From Atrina japonica (Eukaryota; Mollusca; Bivalvia; Pterioida; Pinnidae), in contig BROG01000300.1 in NCBI GenBank assembly GCA_030159075.1, positions 529,001-593,000 of the forward strand: a stretch of 64,000 nt of DNA, read 5' to 3'. Shown here one piece after another: positions 1 to 11,200 of the stretch. The notes below the pieces were generated by a model that saw only the letters and a list, made by a program, of their open reading frames with translations, ran no database searches and had not been told where the DNA came from. The position numbers were made by a program, and so were the translations under genes. The stretch's first letter is position 1, and each line of letters begins with the position of its first letter.

Positions 1-1455
1 TAGAAATCATCATGTTCTCACTTTTTAGATAACATTATCAGGTTTTCACTTGATGGTAAAAAGTCTAAATTTTTAAAGTTGTGAAGTATGAAGTTGTTCG
101 TCTCTAGTTTTAAAATGGTAAAAATCATCATGTGCTCACTTTTTAGAAATCGTCATATTCAAAGATGTACTTTTTTAGATATTGTTTAGTCTCTATGTTC
201 TAAACTTCAAAGTTTGAAGTATAAAAAATTTAAATTTTCAAAGTTGTGAAGTATGATATTGTTTATTTTCAAAGTCTCTGAAGTTCTTTTATTTTCAAAG
301 TTGTGAAGTACGATACATTTTCAAAGTTGTGAAGTCTAAATCATTAAGTTTCAAAGTTGTAAAGTATGATATTGTTTAGTCTCTAAGTTCTTAGTCTCTA
401 AGTTCTAAAGTTTCAAAGTTGTGAAGTATAAAGTTATTTAGTCGTTTCAAAGTTATGAAGTATGATATTGTTTATTTTCAAAGTTGTGAAGTATGATATT
501 GTTTATTTTCAAAGTTGTGAAGTATGATATTGTTTATTTTCAAATTGTTTATTGTTTTTTCAAAGTTGTGAAGTATGATATTGTATAGTTTCAAAGTTGT
601 GAAGTATGATATTGTTTAGTCTCTAAGTTTTAAAGTTTCAAAGTTGTGAAGTATAAAGTTATTTAGTCGTTTCAAAGTTGTGTGATATTGTATTTTCAAA
701 TGTGAAGTATGATATTGTTTTATTTTCAAAGTTCTAAACTATGATATTGTTTCAAAGTTTGTGAAGTATAATATTGTTTGTCAAAGTTGTGAAGTATGAT
801 ATTGTTAGTCTCTAAGGCTAAAGTTTCAAATTGTAAAGTATGATATTGTTTAGTCTCTAAGTTCTAAAGTTTCAAAGATGTAAAGTTTTATGTTGTTCAG
901 GCACTCAATTCTAAAGTTTCAAAGTTGTGAAGTATGATATTGTTTAGTTTCAAAGTTGTGAAGTATGATATTGTTTAGTCTCTAAGTTCTAAAGTTTCAA
1001 AGTTGTGAAGTATGATATTGTTTAGTCTCTAAGTTCTAAAGTTTCAAAGTTGTGAAGTATGATATTGTTTATTTTCAAAGTTGTGAAGTATGATATTGTT
1101 TATTTTCAAAGTTGTGAAATATAAAGTTGTTTAATCGTTTCAAAGTTGTGAAGTATGATATTGTTTAGTCTCTAAGTTCTAAAGTTTCAAAGTTGTGAAG
1201 TATGATATTGTTCAGGCTCTAAGTTCTAAAGTTTCAAAGATGTAAAGTTTTATGTTGTTCAGGCACTAAATTCTAAAGTTTCAAAGTTGTGAAGTATGAC
1301 ATTGTTTAGTTTCAAAGTTGTGAAGTATGCTATTGTTTAGTCTCTAGGTTCTAAAGTTTCAAAGTTGTGAAATATAAAGTTGTTTAATCGTTTCAAAGTT
1401 GTGAAGTATGATATTGTTTAGTCTCTAAGTCCTAAAGTTTCAAAGTTGTGAAATT
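1..1455. repeat. Satellite-like tandem array, 47-bp unit and shorter derivatives
   Basis: The stretch is made almost entirely of TTTCAAAGTTGTGAAGTATG followed by ATATTGTTTAG and TCTCTAAGTTCTAAAG. The full unit is about 47 bp, with shorter versions that lack the TCTCTAAG part. Units are directly repeated with point changes and mixed-order deletions, so this is a higher-order or decaying satellite. The array starts before the window. No coding frame is present. Confidence 0.9.
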
Positions 1456-1789
1456 TAAAATTTTAAAAACCCAAAGAATAAAATATCACATTCCGACTCG
1501 TTCTTATTCCGGCCAAATAGTTCATTAAACTGACAGACTTATAAGCAGCTGATAGAGGATATTCGTAGAGGATGTAAAGTTTTTTTTTCTTGTTTTTTTT
1601 TTTTTAAAAGGGGGGCGCAAAATTTTTGAAAATGGTTTTTCTTTTGTGTAAAGAATTGGATATCAACGATAACTAAATTGGGGTGTTTTTTGTTTGATTT
1701 ATTTGTTTTTTGCTTTTTATGGGGGTATACATTTTTGATCCAATGCGGGGGGTTTTTACAAATAAATGTCATATTACTACGTGAGAAAT

Positions 1790-2262
1790 GGTGCAAATTT
1801 TCTAAGGCTAAGATAGTGTTTTTACAGTGGATACTCATCGGATTTCGGCTATACTTTTAATTTTTAACCTTGATGATACATTTTTCTCTTCAGATAATAT
1901 ACATTTTTAAATGGAGCTCAACTGATGAAGTCTAATTGACAGAAACGATCGTTTAATTCCAACTTTGGTAATATGTGATTTTACATAATAATATATATAT
2001 ATATTTATATATTTAGTTATACTAAAGTGCAATGATAACACCATTTAAATTCCAAAGTTTTGTAAAGCTAAGATAGTCATCTTTTTACAGTAGTTACTTT
2101 TAGACGGATTTCGGCTATACTTTTAGATTTATTATTTGACCTTGTATGATACCACTTTCTCTTTAGAAAAATACATATACATTTTAAATTGGAGCTCAAC
2201 TAATGAAGTCTAATTGACAGAAACGATCGTCTTGAGTATTATAACTTTGGTATTATGTAACC
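1790..2262 (+). repeat. Dispersed repeat, two tandem diverged copies
   Basis: Two copies follow each other, at about 1790-1975 and 2040-2262. Each contains GGAGCTCAACT, then GAAGTCTAATTGACAGAAAC and GATCGT. A third copy lies in inverse orientation at 56890-57115. The family is unclassified and no coding capacity is seen. Confidence 0.7.
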
Positions 2263-2270
2263 CTAACCCT

Positions 2271-2400
2271 GGGGGATTCTATACTACAATACCAAGGGAG
2301 TTAATAAGTTCGAAAACTTTAGTTTAAACATACATGTATTTATTTGCAAATTATATACCAAACAGATTGGGAACAAGTTTTCGTACTTATTAACCGCCCT
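2271..2400. repeat. Unclassified repeat, inverted partner at 4575-4675
   Basis: The stretch around 2310-2400 read on the minus strand matches 4580-4670 on the plus strand; both carry TTCCCAATC and CAAATAAATA blocks. The front edge, with CTACAA and a GGGAGTTAATAAG block, also resembles 4560-4590 in direct orientation. This suggests a foldback-like element or two insertions of opposite orientation. Confidence 0.5.
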
Positions 2401-2793
2401 CTCAGAAAAATGGACCCAGCATAGAATTTCCTCATAGAGAGAATCCACCCGTGTCCAACCCCCATAGGAAAAAGCGCCCCAGTATAGAATTTCCACCTAA
2501 AATGCCCCCGCCCCTAATCGCAGGTTTAGCTATTTATCTGATAACAGTTCTATTACTAGAAATCTATTCAATTTGTAAAAGACAAACATAGTCAACTTAA
2601 AAATTTTTAATAAAAAATTTTAGATTGGAAATCGGCGAATACTGGTTTAGATTTATTAAAAACATTGAAATCTTGTCGATTATGTCATTTTCATTCTTTG
2701 AGAATAAATACATATGAAAGAAAACGATTTGTTAAATTTGGACAATACCAACACATAAAAAAAGTCTATAATCGTTTCTGTACTTCTATTTAT

Positions 2794-2816
2794 TATTACA
2801 TATATATATATTATAA

Positions 2817-2854
<38 letters not shown>

Positions 2855-2873
2855 ATGTATGTGTATATATGTG

Positions 2874-2913
<40 letters not shown>
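2794..2913. repeat. Compound microsatellite (TA)n then (TG)n
   Basis: A run of alternating AT passes through TATG/TGTA steps into a TG run of more than 30 bp. The open frame across it is low-complexity and not a gene. Confidence 0.95.
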
Positions 2914-2915
<2 letters not shown>

Positions 2916-3395
2916 TTACATTACTCCATTTTAGTAGACTTATTAGTAAAAATATATTATATTAATTGCTATCAATCATTTTAAAATAACAAAATTTAAA
3001 GTATGTTTATGCAGTGTTGATTCATTAAAACTTAAACGTCTACAAAAATAGATATTTTACTTTTTGATACATTCAAATATATCAAGACAATTCCGTATCT
3101 ACACGTAGACTGCTTTATGTCAAACAATCAGCACATATATTTTCTATTTTGAAATCCGGAAACAAGATAGGGGAACTTCTACTCCAGGGCGGTTTTCCGC
3201 CGAGGGGGAAACTCTGTACTGACTTTGTGTATGGGGAAAAATAATATGCTGGGGTGCCTTTTCTCCCTACGGTGGGAAGTCTTACCCGGGTCTGTTTTTT
3301 CTGGGGGGAGTCTATGCTACAACACCGGTTGTCCAAATCCATAATATCCAAGATATACAGACAAAGCCTGGTTGGATCTAGGATTTCGAGTTAGC

Positions 3396-3665
3396 TTTTG
3401 TTTGTTTATTATTGTTTAACGTCCGACTCAAGAATATTTCACTCATATGGAGACGTCACCAACTACCGGCAAAGGGCTTCAAATTTTGGCCTATGCTCGG
3501 CACTTACGGCCATTGAGCAGTGAGGGTTCTTTAACGTGCCGACACCTACTGTGACACGGGACCTCTTTTTTACGGTCTCATCCGAAGGACAGGAAACCAA
3601 CCGCTGGCTGGACTCGAACTCACGATCAAGAGTCGAGCGCGCTACCGACTGAGCCAGGCCGGCTC
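3396..3665 (-). mobile_element. tRNA-derived SINE, family 1, full length
   Basis: On the minus strand the element begins GAGCCGGCCTGGCTCAGTCG, a pol III A box, and carries a B-box-like GAGTTCGAGTC. It then has the family body with CACAGTAGGTGTCGGCACG and ends in the shared tail GACGTTAAACAATAATAAAC. It is flanked by a 10-bp target-site duplication, TCGAGTTAGC, at 3386-3395 and 3666-3675, which fixes both ends. Five other copies and one fragment occur in this window. Confidence 0.92.
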
Positions 3666-3719
3666 TCGAGTTAGCGGAAAGGAAAAGAAAATTTAGGTAA
3701 GCCTTTTAGAAATCTTTTT

Positions 3720-6215
3720 TCTGGATTTCTAAATTGATGATGCCATCGACATGTTGAGATAATCTGATTAATTATGTTGACATGGTGTGGTAATAAATTG
3801 CGTTATTTTGAGAAAAAAAAAACGACTTAATTTTTACGACATATTCACATAAATTATGTCGACATAACCTCATATTTTTCTCAACATGTCAACATATTGA
3901 TATAGACTATATCGACATAATGTGACCAAATTATATCAACATGTCGACAAAAAGTGGCTTTTTGTGACGCTATGTTTTGACCAGTAAAACGGTCACATTA
4001 TATCGATAAGTTTCGACAACCATCACATTATGTCGACATGTTGACATTCTTTTAGTTATTTATTGTGCAAAAGACAGTTTTACAAGGTTATTTAAATGCA
4101 GAAAAAAAGAAAATATTTATTTTATACTATCATCAGTTCTGGAATCCAGAAAAAAGACTTCTCAGAGCTTTTAAATTAGGCCTATCGAAATTTTCAATAC
4201 CCCTCCCCGCTAACTCGAAATCCTGGATCCAACCAGACTTCATAAATAGATGTATAATAATGATTATAACTGTTTTGCTTATGTATTGGTTTGGTCAAGC
4301 AAATCGAACATTACAAATCTGAGGTATGTTTTCAAAAATATTATTTATTTATTCTCAACTTTTAATGTATCAATGACATAAATCGACAAAGATTTCAGTG
4401 TATTTAATAAATCTTATTACCAGATTTCGTGATTTCAATTATTTTTTTAACCAAAATTTAAAGTTGATCTGTTAATCTTTGGCCCATTTGTCCGGAAGGG
4501 AAAGTTGGGCCCGGGGCCGTTCTTCCGGGGGTGGGGACTCTATGCGGGGAAAGTCTATTCTACAACACCGAGGGAGCTAATAAGTTTGAAAACTCGTTCC
4601 CAATCCGTATCTATATAATATACAAATAAATATATCTATGTGTAAACTAAACTAACAACTACCAGCCACTATAAAACTTAAAAATTGGAGTAAAACACCA
4701 TTCAAAATTCTCAGCATGCATTAATATGAAAATTTATTTGTAAACGAAATTTGCATTGGATTAAAATGGATACGAGTTTCCCTTGTGTTATTATCAGCTA
4801 AAGATGTTAAAATTTAATCATTGATGATATCCAATTCTGTACACAGAATGAACGCAACATTTCACGTGTACGGCATCTTGCGTCCCCTCCCCACCTCCTA
4901 AAAATAATAATTCTGGAAAGCATACCCAGCTGGATCATACGGAAAGTAAACAATGATTTTGTGTCTGGAAGCTAGAGAATACCTCATCGGGCTTTCGAAT
5001 TAATCAATCAACTTAACATTTTTGATAAAAGAGGTCATAATTCAATGTCTGGAAGTAAAGTAACTTTTTCTATTAAGAAAGGTAATAATCAATGTGATTT
5101 TCTAGCAGATCACTAGGCGTATATTCGCATCTTGGTGCAAGCTTCCAGATTTAAAGAAATATTGTTTTTGTTAGATGCATAATACACAACCCTCTAATGA
5201 AATATTATTTCACAGTTAATCCAACACTTAAAAGTATGTGAAGTAACCAGTAAGAGAGTGTCCCTAATTTGATAAAATAATTAATTTTTCTATAAAATTA
5301 AAAGGCAAATTCCCCCAAATTCCGCATTTCAAACTTTGAAACCGCAGTCTACTTTTGATGATGTATGTATTGCATCACAAAAAGGTATAATTTTATGTCA
5401 CCAGAAAAAAGAAAGATAAATAGCCCTCCCCCATTTTCGAATTGCTCCCTACGCCACTTTTTTCTGATAATTTATCGCAACATGTACTCATTATGTATTG
5501 ATATATGTCAACTTTTCGACATAATGTGATGATTCTCGAAACTTGTCGATATAATGTGACCGTTTTACTGCCGAAAATATAGTGTCATATAAAACCACTT
5601 TTTGTTGACATGTTAATATAGTCTGGTCACATTATGTCGATAAAGTCCATATCAATATGTTGACATGTTGATATAGTCTGGTCACATTATGTCGATAAAG
5701 TCCATATCAATATGTTGACATGTTGATATAGTCTGGTCACATTATGTCGATAACGTCCATATCAATATGTTGACATGTTGATATAGTCTGGTCACATTAT
5801 GTCGATAAAGTCCATATCAATATGTTGACATGTTGACATAGTCTGGTCACATTATGTCGATATAGTCCATATCAATATGTTGACATGTTGACATAGTCTG
5901 GTCACATTATGTCGATAAAGTCCATATCAATATGTTGACATGTTGATATAGTCTGGTCACATTATGTCGATATAGTCCATATCAATATGTTGACATGTTG
6001 ATATAGTCTGGTCACATTATGTCGATAAAGTCCATATCAATATGTTGACATAACTGTTAGCTGATTTTTACACAGAGTGATATTTTTTGTCTTTGTAATT
6101 TAGTTTATACACTTAATTGAGAGTATCAATATATCTCAATATGTTGACATGTTTTAGACATAAATATGAGGTTATGTCGATGTTGCATTTATGTCAGTGT
6201 ATTATTTTTTCGTAC
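3720..6215. mobile_element. Foldback element with long inverted arms
   Basis: The left arm (about 3810-4050) and the right arm (5480-6215) are inverted copies. Both carry GTCGACATAATGTGA, AAAACGGTCACATTATATCG and GAGGTTATGTCGA, in opposite orientation. The interior (4060-5480) has no recognisable transposase. The right arm is expanded by a 55-bp array. This architecture resembles Foldback/Galileo-type elements, but no superfamily can be assigned. Diverged pieces of the same arm sequence lie at 6655-6830. The outer boundaries are approximate. Confidence 0.65.
5620..6052 (+). repeat. 55-bp tandem repeat in the foldback right arm
   Basis: The word TCCATATCAATATGTTGACA starts at 5646, 5701, 5756, 5811, 5866, 5921, 5976 and 6031, so the period is exactly 55 bp with few substitutions. 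Each unit contains GTCACATTATGTCGAT. The left arm contains only one copy, so the amplification happened in one arm only. Confidence 0.95.
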
Positions 6216-7760
6216 TTCACTTCAAAAGTGAGATACAACGAATCAGATTATAAACAGAAAGCTGCCTGTAGAGAGTGTTTCGCCATATACATATAATGAA
6301 CAGACGCAAAGGGCTACTTTTAGCAGGGCAGTATTCCCACAGTTTTTCCAGATTTTTCTTTATGTACCCCATTGGTTTTTTGTTTTTTTTGTACAAGGTA
6401 TACATGTTTGGGTATGTTTTTTTTTTTTTTTAAAAAAAAAAACAAAAGTTTTATATTGTGTATCTTTGAAGTTGACCTATAAAAAGTATGTGTGGAGTTT
6501 GTTTGATATGTAATGTATGTTAAGTGTGTATGATAAAATCTATGGCCACCCACACTATTCCCCCATACATCTAGTCAATTAATGGATGGAGGGGTTATGA
6601 TAAAAATCCTGGCAATTTATTTGATTACAATGTGTGAAAAAAAAAAAAAAAAAAATATGTTGACATATTTATCTTAGTCCCGGTGACATTATTAAATCTT
6701 CAGTCAGGACAATATGCAAGACATGTTGATATAAACTGGAACTTTAACTCGATAGAATCCATATCAATATGAAGATCTTGTTGAAATAGTCTTACATTAT
6801 GTCGATATACACCATATTTTTAGGATTAATTGTTTTATAATCAAAAACATGAGGTTATACAATGGCAGGATATGTCATTGTGAATTGACATCACTGTACC
6901 ACATTTACGACGCATGTGATGGGCATCAGGTTATGCAGTGAATGCACGTGGGGTGTTTTCGTTTTTCTCCGCAATAAAGAATGACGGAAAGGATTCACGC
7001 AGCAGTTTTTGTGTGTCCCACAGTTTTTTGCAGAGGTTTCGCACTTCGTTCCGTTTCATCCCAAACATGGGGTATAACGATAACAAACCAAGGGTACATT
7101 GAAACACGATGCCAGAGTACACCACGCTAACCTCGCAAACGCGTGCGCCAAAAACAGTCGGTGCGGATAGCAGTCCTGTTGAAGAATGACATTACTGTGT
7201 GTTTATGAATTACGAGGAATAATCCGTACTGGCGTACAGGGATGCGTCACGGCGGTCTAAGCTGGTTAAATTGTCATCCATTACGCACTTATAGGTGCCC
7301 GCCAGTGTAGTAATATCATACGTTCAGAACCAAAACGAAAGTGGGGGGGCTTGGCGGCGCTTAAAACACACACACGCCAGATGTAACGTTCTAAACGGCA
7401 ACTTAAAACCCGGACACGACAGAAACGTGATGTCGAGATGAAGCCCCAATTTTCGTCACGTAAACAGAACTAGCCCCCCCCCGGCTCACGTTATTGAATG
7501 CATATCTTGCCGATGCCTACCTCACCACGCTAACCTCTTGAACACGGTGACGCCCGAACGGAACCACGTTTTTTGATATTTCAATCAAAATTTTACTACA
7601 AAGACCAATGTTTTCTGTTTCAATACATTGAATGCTGTCAACGAATACAAGAAAGAATGATCGATTACTAACCACGTGTCGCTTTGGCTCGAAATTCAAG
7701 CCGAAAAGCTTGCTGTGGCCATCAAGGCGAATCGAACGCGATATCTAACCAATTAAGTAC
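6216..7760. other. Non-coding stretch upstream of the gene
   Basis: From 6216 to 6650 the sequence is AT-rich with homopolymers. 6655-6830 holds decayed foldback arm units. 6880-7740 is richer in CpG and repeats the word ACCACGCTAACCTC near 7118 and 7526. 7350-7480 resembles the miniature element nested at 61382-61560, sharing AACACACACACGCCAG and AAGCCCCAATTTTCG. Minus-strand frames of about 60 codons at 6931-7125 and 7517-7699 match no family I recognise. No complete tRNA or gene is supported. Confidence 0.5.
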
Positions 7761-7772
7761 TAAAAATATAAT

Positions 7773-7841
7773 CAGCGATATATATTAGCTTTATATATCG
7801 CTGGTATAATCAGCGATCTACAAAGCTAATATATATCGCTG
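7773..7841. repeat. Pair of AT-rich hairpins in inverted arrangement
   Basis: Two units of about 30 bp, at 7773-7802 and 7811-7841, each begin CAGCGAT and end ATCGCTG. Each is a near-perfect palindrome, and each is also close to the reverse complement of the other. The pair could form two small hairpins or one large one. Confidence 0.8.
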
Positions 7842-7909
7842 GTATAATAAACTGTGCCTATAAGAATAAAGAATGATCAAAGAATACTTTTTATGTTTTA
7901 ACTTTTAAG

Positions 7910-7939
7910 CAGCGATATATAAAGCTTTATATATCGCTG
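7910..7939. repeat. 30-bp perfect palindrome
   Basis: The 30 bases starting CAGCGATATATAAAG are identical to their reverse complement. They belong to the same family as the two hairpins at 7773-7841. Confidence 0.95.
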
Positions 7940-7965
7940 TTTTAAGTATACACATTTTCTTTTAT

Positions 7966-7968
7966 CTG

Positions 7969-8043
<75 letters not shown>
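7966..8043. repeat. (TA)n microsatellite
   Basis: About 75 bp of alternating TA with one phase slip. It lies about 220 bp upstream of the DAZAP1-like start codon. Confidence 0.95.
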
Positions 8044-8045
<2 letters not shown>

Positions 8046-8149
8046 AATTTTCAAACTGTGTAAAACCAGTGATATGTATACAGAGCATTTCTATATATTT
8101 TATTCAAACTGCATAGCCAAAAGAGTTACGCTTCTTTCTTTTTAAGCAT

Positions 8150-8261
8150 TTTTCCTTCTCACAGGTGGCGCAGCGTGGACGCCATCTTTGCTAGGGCAAA
8201 AGACTGAGACGTGTGACCGCAAGACACAAAGCTTATTGCAGAGCCCTGTAGCCCTAACAAA
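8150..8261 (+). promoter_or_regulatory. Probable promoter/5' UTR of the DAZAP1-like gene
   Basis: This is a short island that is richer in GC and CpG between an AT tract and the proposed start codon. It contains CGCCATCTTTG at 8181-8191, which read on the minus strand is CAAAGATGGCG and resembles a YY1-type core promoter element. No TATA box is evident. TTTCCTTCTCACAG at 8151-8164 also resembles a 3' splice acceptor, so an upstream untranslated exon is possible. The transcription start cannot be placed. Confidence 0.45.
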
Positions 8262-8290
8262 ATGCACAGAGGGGGTAGAAACGAAGCAGG
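8262..8290 (+). CDS. DAZAP1: DAZAP1-like exon 1 (residues 1-9 and part of 10)
   Basis: The start is ATGCAC in a good initiation context (A at -3). It reads MHRGGRNEA plus two bases of a glycine codon, followed by the donor GTATGT. Joined to exon 2 it gives EAG-KLFIGG, in frame. I chose this exon because upstream of exon 2 it is the only ATG I found that leaves phase 2 before a good donor, and it gives the leader length I recall for DAZAP1. A transcript would confirm it. Confidence 0.75.
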
Positions 8291-11200
8291 GTATGTATCA
8301 GAGTGCCCTCTTCAAGTACTAAATTGATATTTTGGTTTTTCATCTGAACGCTGAAAAAGAAAACAACTGAACAAGCGGGTCGGAATAAACCCGGATTGTC
8401 GCATTCACTGATAGTGATACAGAGTACAGACATACATAGCCAAGTAAACAAGAGGCCAATGGCCAGGTAGCTCAATGGCTTATGGCTTTATAATATATAT
8501 TACCTGAAATTGTAATTGTGAAACCGGCATATCCCCACTTTTTAATGTTTGTTATTGACACTGAAATAAGCATGGCCATGTACAGCCAGGATATGCTCAT
8601 CTGAATCCCATTACAGTTACACCACACTTTTGGCCATAGCGAAATGAAAGTAGAACACTGGTCCTCTAACATAAACTTATGGGTCGAATAACAATAAATC
8701 TAAGTCAGAATTTTTAATATAATCAATCAATACAAATAACAATCATCAAACTCTTGCCATCTGGGTGAACTGTGACTAGAATAGACCTAAATTATAAAAC
8801 TTTTTAACTTTACTACAGTAACCAGTAGCACTGGTCATGTGTGATATTACTGCAGTAGACTCCGTATGTATTTTAATTGAGAAAACGAAATATAGTTTAA
8901 TACTGAATATACACTTGAATGATTTTTCACAACCCCAGCTAGATCTACTTTGCTTATATCTCCAGAGATTTTTTTCACAAATCATCAATGTTAGATTTGC
9001 ACTATTGAAAATTAGAATTTCTAGTAGGCCTATTTTTAAGACAGTATATCCCTGTCAACTGGCCTACCCTAACATCAGCATTATATGAAACTAAGTCACA
9101 AAATTTGCTCATGCAGTTCTGATCAAGCTCAACTAACTTTTCATGATTTTAAGGGGAAAAAAATTATTATGTAATTGGACTTGCTTGCATATTGAATGGA
9201 TAAATTTGTAAATAATCAAAATTATAATACATATTGCTCATTTGAAGAAATCCTCAGAAATATTAGAGTATGTACTCAAACAGTATTCTCGCCATGATTG
9301 GATTTACTAATTTATTACAGGTATATTAAGTGTGATGCAAAAATTTAAATGTGCATGATGAAAAATGATAATATGTTACCTAACCACTCAACAGAAGCAT
9401 GACCTCCTGGAATTAAAGGATTTTTTCCATAATCACATTTATATAATAATACACATTAATGTCATACCAGGTTAATAGAAATGAAAATAAATGAAAAACT
9501 TCATAAACTTCTGAACTAGCTGTATATAAATGATTTTTTTTTTTTGCTTTTCTTGTTCATTTTTCCACTAAGAGGGAATGTTCATAACTGTTTTTACTGA
9601 AATATAGCATGAAAAAAAAAAATCATGCTATGCAAAATTTTTAGAAACATAACTCATAGTAATAGGAAATTTACTGAAAATAATCAATACACACTTGTTT
9701 TTTACTAAGAAATAGTGCTTATAACAGTTAGACTGCAGAAAATTCAGCAAATTAATCTGGGTGCTCTAGAAAGATATCTCAAGTTAAGGAAATTACATAA
9801 AAAAAACTGAAAATGTGTTTGTTCGCCAGTTCTGCGACACGCCAGCTAGCAACAGTTCCAGTATTGATAATTTTGACTTTTTTTTGTGATACAATTTCTA
9901 TGTAGATAATTTAAACTGCTTCGGAAAGGGTTTAATTAGTTCTACAAGATCATTACAATGTTAAACAAGGCACATGTACAGTGTTTTTGAACTGGAACAG
10001 GAAATAGATTCATAAAAATGTCTAGGCCATTTTGTCCTAAACATCATAGGCATATTTTTTTTTAGCAAAAAACAATGCAAAAGGTTCAATGCACAAAAGG
10101 ATTATAACATTTTTTTGCAGCAACAATACTGTAAGTTAGTTTTGTTTTTCCATGTAGATAATGCTTCATAAAAATAAACAATTTTTCACCAATCCTTATT
10201 CTCATTTATCTTGAGTCCAGTATGAAGTCGGTTTCGCAGTGGAGTCAATGTCTGATACTGTACCGTTCACGCTCACATCCAGCTGTATTAGCTACATGTC
10301 AATGCAAGTTCTGCTAACGCATGGTGTTTTGGAAAATATCTTTGTGATAGGAGGAGATGAGACCCCATAGTGATGCATTGAATGGATTCGCTGTCCCCTC
10401 TGCCAAACGAATTTTCGTTGGTGGCATGTTGCAACTCTTTTTAGACAGTCTTAGTTAGGGTAACTCTTGAAACATTCACGTAATTACCGCAAAGTGCCAT
10501 AATTACCGCATGCCCAACAAGAACAAGGTTCTTTGTCACTATTCTACCACAATGATGTTATGAACATTTTTTCCAGATTTTCTGCTAATACAAAAAATGA
10601 ACGCCAGCTAGGATCTTTGACAGAGGCCGTTTTCACAATCATTCGTAAATCTAAGTGAATGTGAAGATGGTTTCTGGAAATTATCCTCCAAACTATATAA
10701 AATTTACACAAACAAGTGGGAAAAATTTAAAATGATACAATTAATGATGACTTGTAGAATAAAGTGTCTTCCTTATAGTAACCCCCCCCCTTGCTGCTTT
10801 GGCAATTAGGCTTTTTAATTTGACGCTTTCTGAGACAATGGTGATGCCTCATTTCACAAGCGTTAAACAAGAAGCACATGTAATATCTCGCGTTTAGACT
10901 GAGAATATAAATATTTATAAAAATTCCGAATGAAATATTGGGTATATTCTGTAGATCCAAAGTGAATAAACTATGTGGAAAATGACCCTGTCCGTTTCAA
11001 GCGAGATTAATCCTTCCGCTTGACAAGAAAAGTCGGCCACTTTGGCAATACAAGGGAAAGGCCATTTTGGAATTTTAATCGGCAAATTGCCGATGGCCGA
11101 CGCCAATCTGAAACACTGCATGTATATCACTTTAAAATTTTAAGCTGGGGTTGTTATATCTGTAACCAAAGATATTCCAAAAAAAAAAAAGAAAAGGGCT

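Noticed and set aside
2665..2934. 89-codon frame with YIYIYI and CVCVCV
   Set aside because: Translation of a TA/TG microsatellite.
7700..7760. tRNA-like minus-strand segment with GTTCGATTC
   Set aside because: Only a B-box-like word and a partial D-arm resemblance. No full cloverleaf.
8161..8185. Minus-strand first exon ATGGCGTCCACGCTGCGCC with a donor-like GTGAGA
   Set aside because: Good initiation context and donor, but no downstream exon found on the minus strand. The same bases fit a promoter YY1-type motif of the plus-strand gene.
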